Shown here piece after piece: positions 50,802 through 62,689 of a stretch of 64,000 nt of DNA. Origin of the DNA: Astropecten irregularis (Eukaryota > Echinodermata > Asteroidea > Paxillosida > Astropectinidae). The notes below the pieces were generated by a model. That model did not search any database and had not been told where the DNA came from. It was given only the letters and a program-made list of their open reading frames with translations. The translations under genes were made by a program, and so were the position numbers. Each line of letters opens with the position of its first letter. Positions within the stretch are counted from its first letter, which is position 1. The stretch covers positions 13,158,431-13,222,430 of the forward strand of contig OZ020264.1 of assembly GCA_963971285.1 (NCBI GenBank), read 5' to 3'.

Positions 50802-51168
50802 GTAAAGGGCATGTACAACAACGTAACAAACCCAAACAGAAATGTTCACAGATATACTTTATCTTTCAGAGTATACAGATGGTGCTGGTATTGAAACATA
50901 TCGTTAAAAATATTTCCGCCCGAAATGGTGTATTTATCCAGAAAGAGTGAAACCAAAATACCAAGAACATTTTTTCTCTTGGCAAGATCAAACATCCTTC
51001 CTCATGTTTTATAAGAAACATTGAGTCGGGTATTCGCTATTTTCTTGGGACTCAGATGTCTGATTGAGCTCAAATTTTCAAAGGCTTATTATTTTGTTGT
51101 ACATGCTGGATCAGACAAAGTGTGAGTGCTGTTCTGTGACTGCTACCAACGTTGTACACGCCCTTTAA
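50802..51168 (+). mobile_element. MITE, family A copy 5
   Basis: Ends TAAAGGGCATGTACAACAAC and ACGTTGTACACGCCCTTTA, a good inverted pair. Body CAGATATACTTTATCTTTCA, GTGTATTTATCCAGAAAGAG, GATCAGACAAAGTGTGAGTG. About 365 bp. Confidence 0.87.
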
Positions 51169-53312
51169 AGATTTAGTTCATCATTGGTGTTGAAAGTTCA
51201 GTTATTCTAAACATCTAGATCTCAAAACGTGTATGAAAACACTATAATTTGTAATCAAGTCAAAATCGGTGCTAGCACGTTTGTGATAAACAGCAAAACA
51301 ATGATAGACTTTGTGCCCGATGTATTTCGTGCAAAATTTAGATTCGGTGAAATTATTTGTCTGTTTGTGAAAACAGTTAAATTAGAAAACCATCCACCAT
51401 CTTTAATCGTTTCTGAAGGATAATGAGAATAAAAATTGCGCATATACTTCACGTTTTACGGTATACCCTGACACAGCGCGTTCCGACCCGGAGGAATGAC
51501 CCACATACTAAATAGTCAATTGACCTGACTTAAAAAATATCGACTTTTAACCAGGGCTTGACACAGTTCCACGGTTTATTGTCTCTCATACCGCTTGCTC
51601 TGTTTAATTACCCCTCTGACGAAATAACGTGGATCATAAAACAAATACGGAGTTCATGTCGAGATGATAAATTGCTCGTATCTACCATCGAGAAAGTCGA
51701 GGACACTTCGGGGTCTTCATACAAACGCAGCGTAAATAATATTCATGGGATGAATCTGTTTCCAATCGGCCAAGCGTTTCTAATTTTCATCTCTGGGCTG
51801 GCTTGTCTCAACGCACTGATATAAATGTTACTTGCTATAAGTACTCGCTATTCAAACATCCTTCACGGTGATGTGGTTTTTGTTTTATGCGGATCAGAGA
51901 TCTCCTTCAGCGTATTTAGTGATTATGATCGACCGTTAGGAGGATGAAATGAACGGCCTGGGTCGACTGTGGAGACGGTCGGTGCCTGTGATAAAAGAGA
52001 CGTACTGCTCGCAATTCGCCGCAGCGCACACTGATCATCCATCATACCAGCTTGACTCGTCATGGCTCCGTAGAGCTCGTGCAAATGATCTCCGCTCGTT
52101 GATTTAACTCTCGGACTTGATCCAGCTCTTGTCTGAAGTAATGGGGCGATAAACTGGCGGTAATTCAGGCAAAGGGCCGTGATTTTACTCGTCGATTTAT
52201 CTCACTCGATGCCACGAGGCCAGCAAATATATCCCACTTTGTACCGACGTTGACTCTTGTGGAGTAATGTTTCTTATAGTTGATTGCGAACAATAACTGC
52301 TCGACTGCGGTATCACTTACTTTCTCAGTAAGCCGATATCATTTAAGGGTCCTTTTCTCAAAAAAGGTCTTCAATAATGTCCAGTTGCAGAAGGCTATGG
52401 TTAGTGACCACTACATTCCCTATGGAACACCTTCTATATCCATGACCCTTAGATCCTTAAATCCTATGAAAGTGGTCGTACTGTGGCCAAAAAGGTACCT
52501 AGCCTCCATTAGAGGCCTGGTTGGAAAGGTCTATAGAGGTTGGCCTATAGGTTGGTATGTGATGGTCCCAGCTATGGCTCCCTCCATAACATCTGGAGCC
52601 TGGTTTGGCTTACAGATTCTGGAAACATAATAATGAATTCTCTGTCCTTCCACCATTCTAAGCTTGAAAACTTTCAACTTCTGGAGAAAAGAGGCTGGTG
52701 GAAAGTGCGGGGCTAATCAATCGTTCCCTAAGCTAACCGATGCGTTTTGGTATGAGTGCTCACATTCGACTTAGCCCACGCATTGACTGCCGTATAGCCT
52801 TCCCTTAGCAATACAGACGCCACACTCAATTGCAAACCAGATCGTGCAGAACACATATCCCTTAAAGTCATGGATGTCACTCTGTAGAGTTTTGTTCCCG
52901 AAGACTGACAATTTCGCCAACATGCAACTATCCATTCAAGACAAATTCAATTAAATATTCGCCAGATGGGGGCGCTATACGTCCACCATCTTTGTTGATA
53001 CACATGCTATAAAGCTTAATTGGCCAGACATATCGAAAATGACGCCACACAATGACTTCCAAAATTGAAGTTTGAAACGATAAAACTGATTTTGTTTCAG
53101 AAAGTTTATTCATTTCTATTTCTGAACGAGAATATCAAAGATAGCGTCCGAAACAGCGCCCTCAATGAACAGGCGATACAATCTGCTGTACTTTCTTGGG
53201 AATGTAATGGATGAAACTTGATTTGAGTCGAAGTAAAAGCATTGACAACTTGTTATAGTACTGTATAATTGCAGATGTTTCATTTGAAATGAATTGCTTC
53301 ATTCTAACGCAC

Positions 53313-53378
53313 CTGTGTGGTTTGGGCGCGGAGCCTGAGCTTGGGAGAGGGTTCGTTTGAGGTCAAACTTGCCTTGCC
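53313..53378 (-). CDS. Orphan internal exon, 22 codons, possible peptide-precursor exon
   Basis: Flanked by a very good acceptor (TTTTCCTTTTTCCCCGCAG|GGC) and donor (CAG|GTGCGT), phase 0 at both ends. In that phase it reads GKASLTSNEPSPKLRLRAQT plus TQ, then the 31-codon exon at 48.6 kb would follow in frame. A loose likeness to the propeptide of vertebrate somatostatin just before its single intron (a PRLRQ-type stretch ending in Gln at a phase-0 junction) is noticeable but too short to prove homology. No signal-peptide exon was found between here and the right edge. The exon call rests on splice signals and phase alone. Confidence 0.42.
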
Positions 53379-55269
53379 CTGCGGGGAAAAAGGAAAAGGA
53401 AATATTGAGACAATTGAATGAAGCAGCTTGTGAAGAAGCAGGTGTTAAACGAGGGTATGAATGTATAATGAGCGTCATGACGTATTCGAATGAATATTCA
53501 TAAGCCGGGCACTTTAATGGTTGCCACTGTAATAACATAAAAACCATCCCGCCAAAATAAACCAAATGTTTATTTTTGTTCACAAAACTGATCTAAAGTG
53601 ACTCTATTTTAGCTGCAGGAATAACGTAATTCACTTTATTAATCCACCATCCTAAGAAAAACAAAACATATTTGAGTTCACGAGATGGGTAGAATATATT
53701 GAAATAAACAAAACAAATAAAAATGTACAACGACGTCAAACATCCATAAGCTATTACCACGAAAGACAGTGAAAACGCCTATTCTGCCTATGTCCCTGAA
53801 CTTTTGAATGAGCTGAAATTTGCCGGTATGAGCGGAAAATAAAAACCCAACATATTGCATTACTACTGCCTAACTGGATTCACAAGAATGTTGTTTCTTA
53901 TGAGTAGCTTCTTCATTGATGCGTGAAATTATATCCCGTGGGAATATTTTGGCTGTTAGTAATGAAAACGTTAACCATCAGGCATCGGTTATCATAACAA
54001 CAACGATATTAAATTTGAAGACAAAAACTGGTTTTGATCGTGAATAATTTTGGTTTGAAGCTGAGTGAACAAGGTAGATAATGGCTCATCGTTGTAAACC
54101 TATCCTCTACATTGTGTGGCTACAGGCTTGCCAATGGCTATTGAATCTTTAGCCACAGTCTTAACGTTTTAAAATGTCCCCTATAGCCTAACTGCCACTA
54201 CTCTGGAGCTACGGCTCTTAACATGGCCTACCGTGCATACAAACACACCCTCATGCCTCTTAGCGGTCATTTTACTACTGACACGCTAAGAGGTGCTTTA
54301 AAGTACGCAGGAGTTTCAGAACGAGTAGAAAGATACAACTTATCTGCTGAACCTATCTATGAGGAGGCCGACGGCTGTTTATTGTCTATGATCTTTTAAG
54401 TCAAGGCTGACGATATATCGAACAAATATCATGAGAGATTTTGCCAACAAAAACATCGCGATTTGTGAATGGAGGACATACATATAGATTTCTCAAGATG
54501 ACCAAACCTTTGGACAATTTTGTTGTTTTCCGCTCTTATGTGAAAGAGTAAATAAAACGGTTTATCTTTCTCAAAGGCTAAATGACAAGAAGACAAGAAC
54601 ATGGAAGTAAAGATACACATAAATGGATGAGAGGATCAGAACGAAGGGGAAAGAGTGACCAGAGAAACAGGGAAAGCATGCAATAAGGCTGGGAAACCAC
54701 AAAGAGGTGATAGAGGTGGCCAAGTGTGGTCAGGGGATGAGGAAATAGAGGTGTGTGGGGTATGCAAAATCAACAACAATTTTGTATGAGCAATTGTGAA
54801 TTAAGTGTACATGAAAGAGCCGTCGGGTGCACAGAGTGAAGGAATCTTGGTGTCTCCTTCACATCGTCTGGCAGGTTGGAGAGGATGGCACTCAAGAGGG
54901 CGTCCCTTGGTCCACAACACCAGGTTACAACCCGTCCCGTTTAACAGGTCCCTGTAAGGGGCTACACTCCACTGTGGCCAGAGGGCACATCACGGTGGAC
55001 CAGCCCCGATTGCAACACAGGCTTTCATGCATCTAAAACGAGTAACATACAAGACGCGGCGCGGTCTCAGGCCAGAGACTTCAAGGGGAGACGACAATCT
55101 CAAGTATTTTTGTGCATATTTTTGTCCGGGACAAATATGGTAACTATGGTGGAGTTTGGAAGCGCTTTTAGTTTGGATAAGCAAATATTTTTCTACATAA
55201 GTCCAAGGCTGGCGTCATCTAAACTTTTACGGGCACTGGAGTACTTTGAAGCACAGTAGAGGAAACATC

Positions 55270-55345
55270 ATCAGTGCTGTGCTATAGCAGGACTCGAACC
55301 TGCTTTGATATACAGATCAGGTGTACCGCCGTGGTTCACTGGAAA
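55270..55345 (-). mobile_element. tRNA-like SINE head
   Basis: On the minus strand, GTGAACCACGGCGGTACACC is followed by a perfect box B GGTTCGAGTCC and closes CTGCTATAGCAC. The body to its left was not recognised. It does not fold as a full tRNA with matching acceptor stem, so it is taken as a SINE or tRNA pseudogene. Confidence 0.55.
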
Positions 55346-55394
55346 ATTTAACATTCTACGTTAACATTCTTTACTGCCATACTACCTTTAAAGA

Positions 55395-55454
55395 TGACGT
55401 CACTTATATAGATGACGTCACCAAGTTGAGTAGGGCGCCCTCAGTATGACGTCA
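55395..55454. promoter_or_regulatory. Cluster of three CRE palindromes around a TATA-like box
   Basis: TGACGTCA occurs at 55,395, 55,413 and 55,447, with CTATATAAG (minus strand) between the first two. A remnant of a family B MITE end adjoins on the left (ATACTACCTTTAAAG). It could be a promoter for the minus-strand orphan exons at 53.3 and 48.6 kb, or an artefact of inserted repeats. No signal-peptide ATG follows it. Confidence 0.35.
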
Positions 55455-56213
55455 CAGGACCGTTGCTCACTGGCCAACCCTGTGCGCAACGTGTGCAAGA
55501 CTGCAAGTTCTTTTCCCGGTTATATGGCTTTTATTATGGTGACGTAAAGGTTTTGGGTTGTTAGTGGTATATTCATTATACTGTATATGTTTTTATTGAG
55601 AATTTACGTCCTTCCGAGTTTGGTAAAAAATGCTGAGCCAATTTCACGCCGACCGAGCACAGGTTACCAACTACAAGTCCACGTAACGTGCATTGCTTTC
55701 AACTGGTTCGCGGCTAATTATGCATAACTATAACCTCAACTTATAAAACTAGGGCCTTGTTTAATGACCGCTCCAGCGCCAAATAGTTCTTCGTAAAGGG
55801 CATTTTGGTGCCAAGCCCATGCATACTGATGAGTAGAATATATCCCTCATGAGGCTCGTATAGATATACAACGACTTTCTGCTCGTACCAATGGTGATAT
55901 TTTGCTCAATGTAAGATGTAGGTCACTTTAGGCATAATATACCATACATATGCTATGATATTGGATAGAACCAGCGCGTGAGGCGCCAACTTGTTTATCA
56001 CCCAGTAATTTCGCGCACCGCCCAAAAGTGCCGCGCCAGATTAAGACCTCAAAAGCAGATAGGTATGACAAATCTTCGGAATAATGGGACATTTTCACGG
56101 CAATCAAGACATTCCCCAAAGGCATGAGAGGTGCAGTCATAGGTAGATGTAAACAGCTCCTGGCGAGACTATCGCAAGGTTTTTTTTTTTCAGAAAAGGC
56201 AGCACGCCAGCCA

Positions 56214-56351
56214 GGGGTCGATTTCACGAATCCCTACGATCGATCGTAACTCAGGAATACGAAGGATAACCCAATGTATCCTACGTAGGGCTGCAATGCA
56301 TTAGTCCTACGATTGATAGTAAGTTACGATAAGTTTGGTGAAATCGACCCC
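56214..56351. mobile_element. MITE, family E copy 3
   Basis: Inverted ends GGGGTCGATTTCACGAATCC and GTTTGGTGAAATCGACCCC, with ACGATCGATCGTAACTCAGG and CGATTGATAGTAAGTTACGA inside. 138 bp, best preserved copy. Confidence 0.9.
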
Positions 56352-57249
56352 AGAGCTCTTGCTTGGTGACATTTCTAAAGCATCAGTAGAACTACAGCTT
56401 GGTGATAATAGAAGGTGGCCTTAATTTCCGTTCATTAACAGATTTCATGCGTGTGCTGGATAAATTGAGTTTAGTATCGGGTGTCGTAAACTGTAAAAGA
56501 TCAATTTGGAATGAGCAGAATGCCCTTCGTTGAAGCCAGTACATCGACCGGGTGATGAGGGTAGGAGGAATCAGACAAAAGTGGCGGTAAATTAGTGCCA
56601 GAATGAAGCTGGACTGAAGGTTTTCCTCTAATGTGTTGTTTTTAATTTGAACCTGGCGCCTTTGACGCTTAGACTTGAAATCAAGACTACAATAAGAGTC
56701 CCCATATGCCTGCAAAGCGCTCCCTGCGTATTTGTCACTGTCAAACAAAATTTGCAGCAACTAACGACTTGACCACACGCCTACCAACAACATCGGGTAT
56801 TTGAAAATGACATTTTAGGCCTTCGATTGGTTTCGAAGGATATCGGTAGCACTCTGATTAGATTTAGACTGGTAAGGCGGTTCGACACTTCGTGAAGGTT
56901 TGGCCAGTTAGTGGTAGTTAGTCAGGCAAAGGTTGCAGTAGGCCTTATGATTGATCAATAACCGATGCATGATTAATGTCCATGGAGCGGCACATTGCTT
57001 AATCGAACCCCAGGATTGTGCAATCCTGCCGGTCGAAACACGCCCAGTCGAAGTACCTTGAATTTTAGCGCGGGAACTACCGTATCAAAGTTTGCGATGC
57101 TCTAAGTGTGTAACTGTCAGGCAAAAGAGATGGTGTTCTGACAGAACTTGAAGATCAACTCAGTGCGATCTAACCATTGGTGCCGCAGGCTGACCATCAT
57201 TACCACAGGTTCTATCAGAAACTCATGAAGGCACGTGACGTAGCCACAC

Positions 57250-57479
57250 TGACGTCACAACTGGAAATTCGCAATTAGGTTTCGAGGAAAACAATTGAAC
57301 ACACTTCAGCTGTACTATTTGCTGCGAACACGTGTGTTTAGATGTTACTTTGGTAGAAGTTGACGTCATTAAGACGCCATTATAATGGAAAATCGACAAT
57401 AACCAATTATGGAAAACGGAAGCAGAAGGGTTGCACAATGAGATTCCTCTTGCCAAGGGCGCCCTCTTTCATGACGTCA
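57250..57479. promoter_or_regulatory. Second cluster of three CRE palindromes
   Basis: TGACGTCA at 57,250, 57,361 and 57,472, spaced about 111 bases apart each time. No gene is recognised next to it. Motif observation only. Confidence 0.3.
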
Positions 57480-58817
57480 TTCCTGGAACTAGACCCCCAT
57501 CATGTAAAGCATCAAATTATTGATAACCTCAAACTCCACTTCGCAGAATTAGAAAACGTGGCAACGCCCACTGCTTCATTAACCGGTCCACTTCCATTTT
57601 GCTGGCACAGGATAATATGACGAAAACAACCCTGAATATTCTCTCGTCGTGTTAAAAGTTCGTCAGAAGAAATCTTAGTAAAACTTATTCGCACAATTCA
57701 AAGTAAATCCTTTAAAGATGATTACTACCACTAGTTTTTGTTACCTGTTTGTGCTTTCCTTTTGGAAGCTTGTCACTATCCCGAATTTATATGATAGTTA
57801 TTTAAAATTAACATTCATATTTTTTGGGTCAAATCGGCCAAATATCGGTCCTAAGCATCGTCCGGTCCGTTTCACTCGATCAAATAAAAGATGAAATTTT
57901 GTTGTGCTAAAGTGAAGCAAAGGCGACCCAGATGGGGATTTTGTCACAGGATCAGTTTAAATTCCTTGAACATAAAAAATTATGAAATAACGATTGGGCA
58001 TTATTCTTAGGTAATATATACATCGTCCAGTTGTACATTGAAACCATACAGAGGATATCAGTTTGAATACTAATCCTTTCATGCATACACAGACATAGTC
58101 CTATGTATTATCGTAATGGTTTTATGGTAGGCGATTCATTGAAAACAATGCACACATTTTATAGGCCTGCCTTCTTGTCGTGTGAAAGTTTGTCATCTTT
58201 ACCATTTTCCCTGCCAAACATGACCCTGGAAACTTTCGTATAATCCCTGCAAGCCTACCTGTATAGTACCTGGTTGTCCATTTCCCTTCCCAGTTTCCCT
58301 ATTACCGCTCCGCACGATTAATTCTCTACAAGTACCCCATTTGTAGCGACTGTCGCACAAGTTGCCATAGAAACGCCACTTCAACCATAATTCGGCATCG
58401 GCCTCGAGAGAGTCTTTTCGTTTGTGAAATGGCCGCTGGCGTAAATTGTAATTAATGCTGTTATTTTTTCCTGTACTTGCGTCAGGGCTTCAAACGCGCT
58501 ACCACCTAATACTAAAATGACTAATTTCAAAATCGAAAATCCTATCAGGAGGCCTTATTAGGGAAAGGTGTTCCGTTGTTTGCAGTAATTGAATTCTTTC
58601 AAGGTAGGATTCGTTGGGAGGTGATAGGCCTATCAGGAGTAAGGTCTTTGGCGTATTACGTGAATAATGCTCCAGGATGATGCTGATACATCTTTTCTGA
58701 TGATAACGACTTTTCAGAGGGGGAAAATTTCACAGGGAAATTGGTAGTAATATCAAACTTTCGCATAGAAACAATGACTTTTTTCGGCCATGCCCATTGC
58801 TGTGTTTTACCTTTAAG

Positions 58818-58935
58818 GTACGGACTGAAAACCCAATCCACTTGTGGACCGAGCCGGACTCGAACCCGGTCCGCCTGAGGTGAAAGGCGCTACGGGGAAA
58901 GAAGGGGAAAGAACCGCTACGCCAACCTTACTCCC
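58818..58935 (-). mobile_element. tRNA-derived SINE, copy 4 (5' part)
   Basis: Reverse copy of the 20.07 kb SINE: GACTGAAAACCCAATCCACT, box B complement GGACTCGAACCCGG, box A region CGCTACGCCAACCTTACTCC. It carries a small internal duplication (GGGGAAAGAAGGGGAAAG). Confidence 0.85.
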
Positions 58936-59510
58936 CAAATCGAATATCAAATAAAATATTGATATCAACTTTGCAAACTGTAAACTTTCGTACCGAAACA
59001 GGGAATTATTGTTGTTATTTTTTTGCCATGACCATTGATGTGTTTTACCTTTAACCTCTCAAACTCTGATCTGTTTATCAGCTCCGCTAGTCCATGCATG
59101 TAATTGGTAGCAGGAATTCCTCCCGACGAAAATAATTTTCCACCCCCAAAATTAATGTACTCCGCAGTTCAATGTGATTTTGGACTGGTCAGATGGAATA
59201 ATAGGTCTTCTTGATATGAACAAGACATCTTAATTTGTAAAGCCTTAAACTCTGACTAAATTGCACAGAAAGGAATGAGACGAGGAAGTTGGATTGGAGC
59301 ACCAGGGCCAAGCAGGAGTAGACGCCGCGGGCCACGGCAGACCTACGGGGGACCCGCCTGGCGCTCACCGCTCAATTACGGCCGTCAATGTACCGTAAAA
59401 CACCCCTCGCCGTTCCAATAATATATCACCCACTCGTAAAAAGCCGATTGAAAAGGGAGGGAAAACTTTAATACGAGGTCCCATTAAGCTGTCGTGTCTC
59501 ACAGTTACCT

Positions 59511-59746
59511 GGGGCCAATTTCATAGAGCTGCTTAAGCACAAAAATTTGCTTAAGCACCAAAACCCTTGGTAAATAAAATCAGTATGCTAGCCAAAACAC
59601 CTTGTGGAATGTTATGCTCAGCAAACAATGGCCGAATACAAGTCAAAAGGAGTAAATATCATATGAAAATTTGGTTGGTAATCATGTTTGATCAAAGAAG
59701 ATTTTTCATGCTTTGTGTGCTTAAGCAGCTCTATGAAATTGACCCC
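59511..59746 (+). mobile_element. MITE, family C copy 1
   Basis: Inverted ends GGGGCCAATTTCATAGAGCT..GCTTAAGCAC and GTGCTTAAGCAGCTCTATGA..AATTGACCCC. The body matches the 23.3 kb copy. 236 bp and well preserved, suggesting a younger insertion. Confidence 0.9.
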
Positions 59747-60894
59747 TAGCCGCAGCGAGTCGTTTGGACTGGAGTTTATTGGAGTATATCGGATGGGTTT
59801 ATTTGTGTGCAGATTGTGCAGGCCGTGGATGGGGTATTATATTAATATATTTCATACTAAGGAGTTGGATTTAAGCCGGGGAGAGAACCCCTTGCCTTCA
59901 AACAATCGAGGAATCGAGAATCGTGTGAGAATGATAAGCAGGTGCTGGGAGGTGCTTACACTCGCAAAAAGCTAGGCAGAATTTGTTTATATATCTCTGT
60001 ACAAACCAATACATGCGCTGTGAGGACATCGGGACAAAGGAGGTCCACATAATGATCATGTGACATTATGTGGTCTTACACATACGTCCACGGAAGGTTT
60101 TCATGAAACGTCATTCGTAAAACCTCTTCTTGAAGGCCAGTGGGAAGCAACCTATGTATAAACCTTGTGACGCGCACAACGAGGACTCCGGGTCCAATGA
60201 TGTCCACACAGTGCACGTACCGTTAAAAGACAGTCTGTGGACTCGAACGCGTCCGCAAACGGTTTTCGCGGGATTTTGGACGTACTGGGCTTCGATAACG
60301 CACCTGTATAGAACGCAAACGCAGATTGTGCAAATAGACGTACAAAAGACGCACACAATTTTGTGTTTCCATAGGTTTGTGCACAAACATGGATGCGCCC
60401 AGCAGGCACCACTCTGTACACATAGCTAGCGCTCTAGTAATTTTAATATAGCTCAATGTAAAATACGTACAGGACATGCGACCCTGTATAATGCCCGATT
60501 GTACAGTATTACGTACAGTACCACCGCTGACTCTGCAGGGACGAGGGGGCTTGACTCACTCCCCGTTTCCATTCGAGCTCTGCGCGGTCAAGCGCGAGTA
60601 GAAGTACGGCAATGTGACAGCAACAGCAACAAAAACATCACCAAAGTTTGACACTGTCTCGATCTATTGCTGTTTTAAGGGCGATTTTGTGCTTAAATAC
60701 AGTTCAATATCCATGTCATAAGGCTGCTGAGTTAATACTGATAATCATTCATACCCATTTCATTTTTTGGGCACATTGGTTTTGATAATTTGTATTTTCT
60801 CGTTGACCAAACTTGGATGAACAAGTAGTATACCGGTAGTTATTTTAACAAAACAAAAAGTAGTTAATTTGCCCAAGGCTTATGGGAGACTTTT

Positions 60895-60994
60895 GGAGAG
60901 TCGGTCTTGAGTCAACAGCGCACGCGCATGCGCGCGTTGAATTGCGCGTGCGCGTGCGCGTGCGCGTGCGCTGTTGACTCAAGACCGACTCTCC
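60895..60994. repeat. 100-bp hairpin with alternating purine-pyrimidine arms
   Basis: GGAGAGTCGGTCTTGAGTCA followed by ACAGCGCACGCGCA faces TGCGCGTGCGCTGTTGACTC and AAGACCGACTCTCC. The inner arms are runs of alternating G/C and purine/pyrimidine steps, which favour Z-DNA. The arms are nearly perfect, so it is either young or maintained. Confidence 0.92.
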
Positions 60995-61430
60995 AAATTT
61001 TCCCCAGTGAATAACACATCGTCAATAGCAAAGGTAAAAAAAAATCATTCTTTGAACCTCAAAAAAGCTTAAGACTGCCAGCAGTTTTTATTTTCATTCA
61101 TTATGATTTTGTAAAATCTGGTTTCGCTCTTGTCTCTTTTTTTCTTTAAATATATATTCTATTCGGAATCTTAGGTTTTAAACGCATATTGTTAAACAAA
61201 TTTCGCTTTTTTCAATCTTTTTTAATGTTGCCCATGTATGTAAATTATTTACAATGAATATCTGAAAATTATAATGTGTACATGCCCGATGTTATGAACA
61301 AATGATTAATTCTTCCTTTGTAACAATTTTATTAGTGGCAGTAGTTTCGAGAATATAAGATAAAGCTTGTACAAAAAAGATGATAAGATAATAAGATAAG
61401 ATAATAAGATAATATGGATTACTGTTTTGT

Positions 61431-61893
61431 TTTGTGAGTGGATCAACAGGCTCTCGAGCAACAGTGTTCACTTATACTTGTGTTGATCCTGGCCATCATA
61501 ATTAGAGTTGTTCCTGTAAAAGTTGTACATGTATGTTGTTTAGTTCATGTGAACTGTATTTTCTTGCTGTCTTCTTGCTTTAATTGTCTTTTACTTGTTT
61601 GTTTCCTTTAATTTATTTATTTGTAGGTTTAATTTATTTATATGTACATGTTTATCTATAAAATTATTTATTTTATGTCTCTTTTGTGAGTGGATCAACA
61701 GGCTCTTGAGCTACAGTGTTTTATTATACTTGTGTTGATCCTGGCCATCACAATTAGAGTTGTTCCTGTATGTTGTTTATTTAATGTCAACTGTATTTTT
61801 TGTCTTCTTGCTTTTTTAGTCATGTACTTGTTTACTGTATTCATTTGTTGTGTGATTCTGGCCGAATAAATAATAATAATAATAATAATAATA
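61431..61893 (+). mobile_element. LINE-like 3' tail with a direct duplication and (TAA)n
   Basis: TTTTGTGAGTGGATCAACAG, TACTTGTGTTGATCCTGGCC and AATTAGAGTTGTTCCTGTA occur twice, at about 61,431-61,520 and 61,683-61,770. The second copy leads to GATTCTGGCCGAATAAATAA and a (TAA)n run (61,865-61,892). A tail ending in a short A/T-rich microsatellite is typical of non-LTR retroelements. No reverse transcriptase is present. Confidence 0.55.
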
Positions 61894-62463
61894 TATACAA
61901 CTTGTAATTGGTTGATCTTGAAGTTTCAATGCTGAAATTAAAATGTAGCCCTTTTATCTTAATTCGAGGAGTTTGTTTATTTAATCTTTCCTATTGGTGT
62001 AGGAATTGAGCTCATTTAATTTCGATATTTCAGCAATTCCTGAGCATTTTTGGGCAAAGGTACAGTCGTATAAAATAGCGCCCTCATTCGACAGGTGTGT
62101 TGTAATCATTTTCTGCTGTTTTCCACCACTCGCGGTATTCGTTTCATATACTAAGTTATAACTTTAATAAGAGAAGATCATACCTGTGTCATGATGAAAG
62201 TAGCTGAATAAAGCTGAAGATCTTGTTGTTACCTCCAAGTACCACAGTGCAGAAAGAACTCTTGTCTTTTTCAAAGCATTATAAGGGTTGATGAACCTTC
62301 AGGAGAGTTGTGTGCATTCACATAATGACCGATTATTCCTGCAAAATATGATGACATCGTGTACATGTATTCCATTAATGTCCGTATACCAAGACACAAT
62401 CCTATTCAATTTTACATAATAATATGGAATATAATGGTGAGTAGCCGTGTCAGTCAGATAACA

Positions 62464-62570
62464 TATAAAATACAAAAATACAAGTAGCATATTGACTAAC
62501 TAGAGCTTAAAAAGAGCTCATGCTCTTTTTAAACTCTGGTTAGTCAATATAGTGCTACTTGTATTTTATA
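62464..62570. repeat. 107-bp near-perfect hairpin
   Basis: TATAAAATACAAAAATACAA, GTAGCATATTGACTAACTAG on the left face GGTTAGTCAATATAGTGCTA, CTTGTATTTTATA on the right, with a turn of only a few bases at GAGCTCATGCTC. AT-rich. A fold-back MITE is likeliest; a microRNA-type precursor cannot be excluded. Confidence 0.88.
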
Positions 62571-62689
62571 TTAAATAATATAGGACATTTTTACATTGAC
62601 CAGCTACTACTGTACTGCGCATTACAAATCTATTTTTATCTCTGATCATTTGGTCATAACTTACATTCTGAAACCATCTCAACTCCCTG

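Larger units (their letters stand above)
48693..53312. other. Unassigned region between the two orphan exons
   Basis: If the exons at 48.6 and 53.3 kb belong to one gene this is its intron. It holds a poly-T run, a MITE fragment at 49.6 kb, the GAGCCT repeat and a full MITE at 50.8 kb. The stretch 51.5-52.9 kb is free of recognised repeats and has no supported exon. Confidence 0.6.

Noticed and set aside
60553-60637. Minus-strand MFLLLLLSHCRTSTRA with a GTGAGT donor nearby, looks like a signal peptide
   Set aside because: An in-frame TGA follows after 16 codons, before the donor; the Leu run comes from CAACAG-type repeats.
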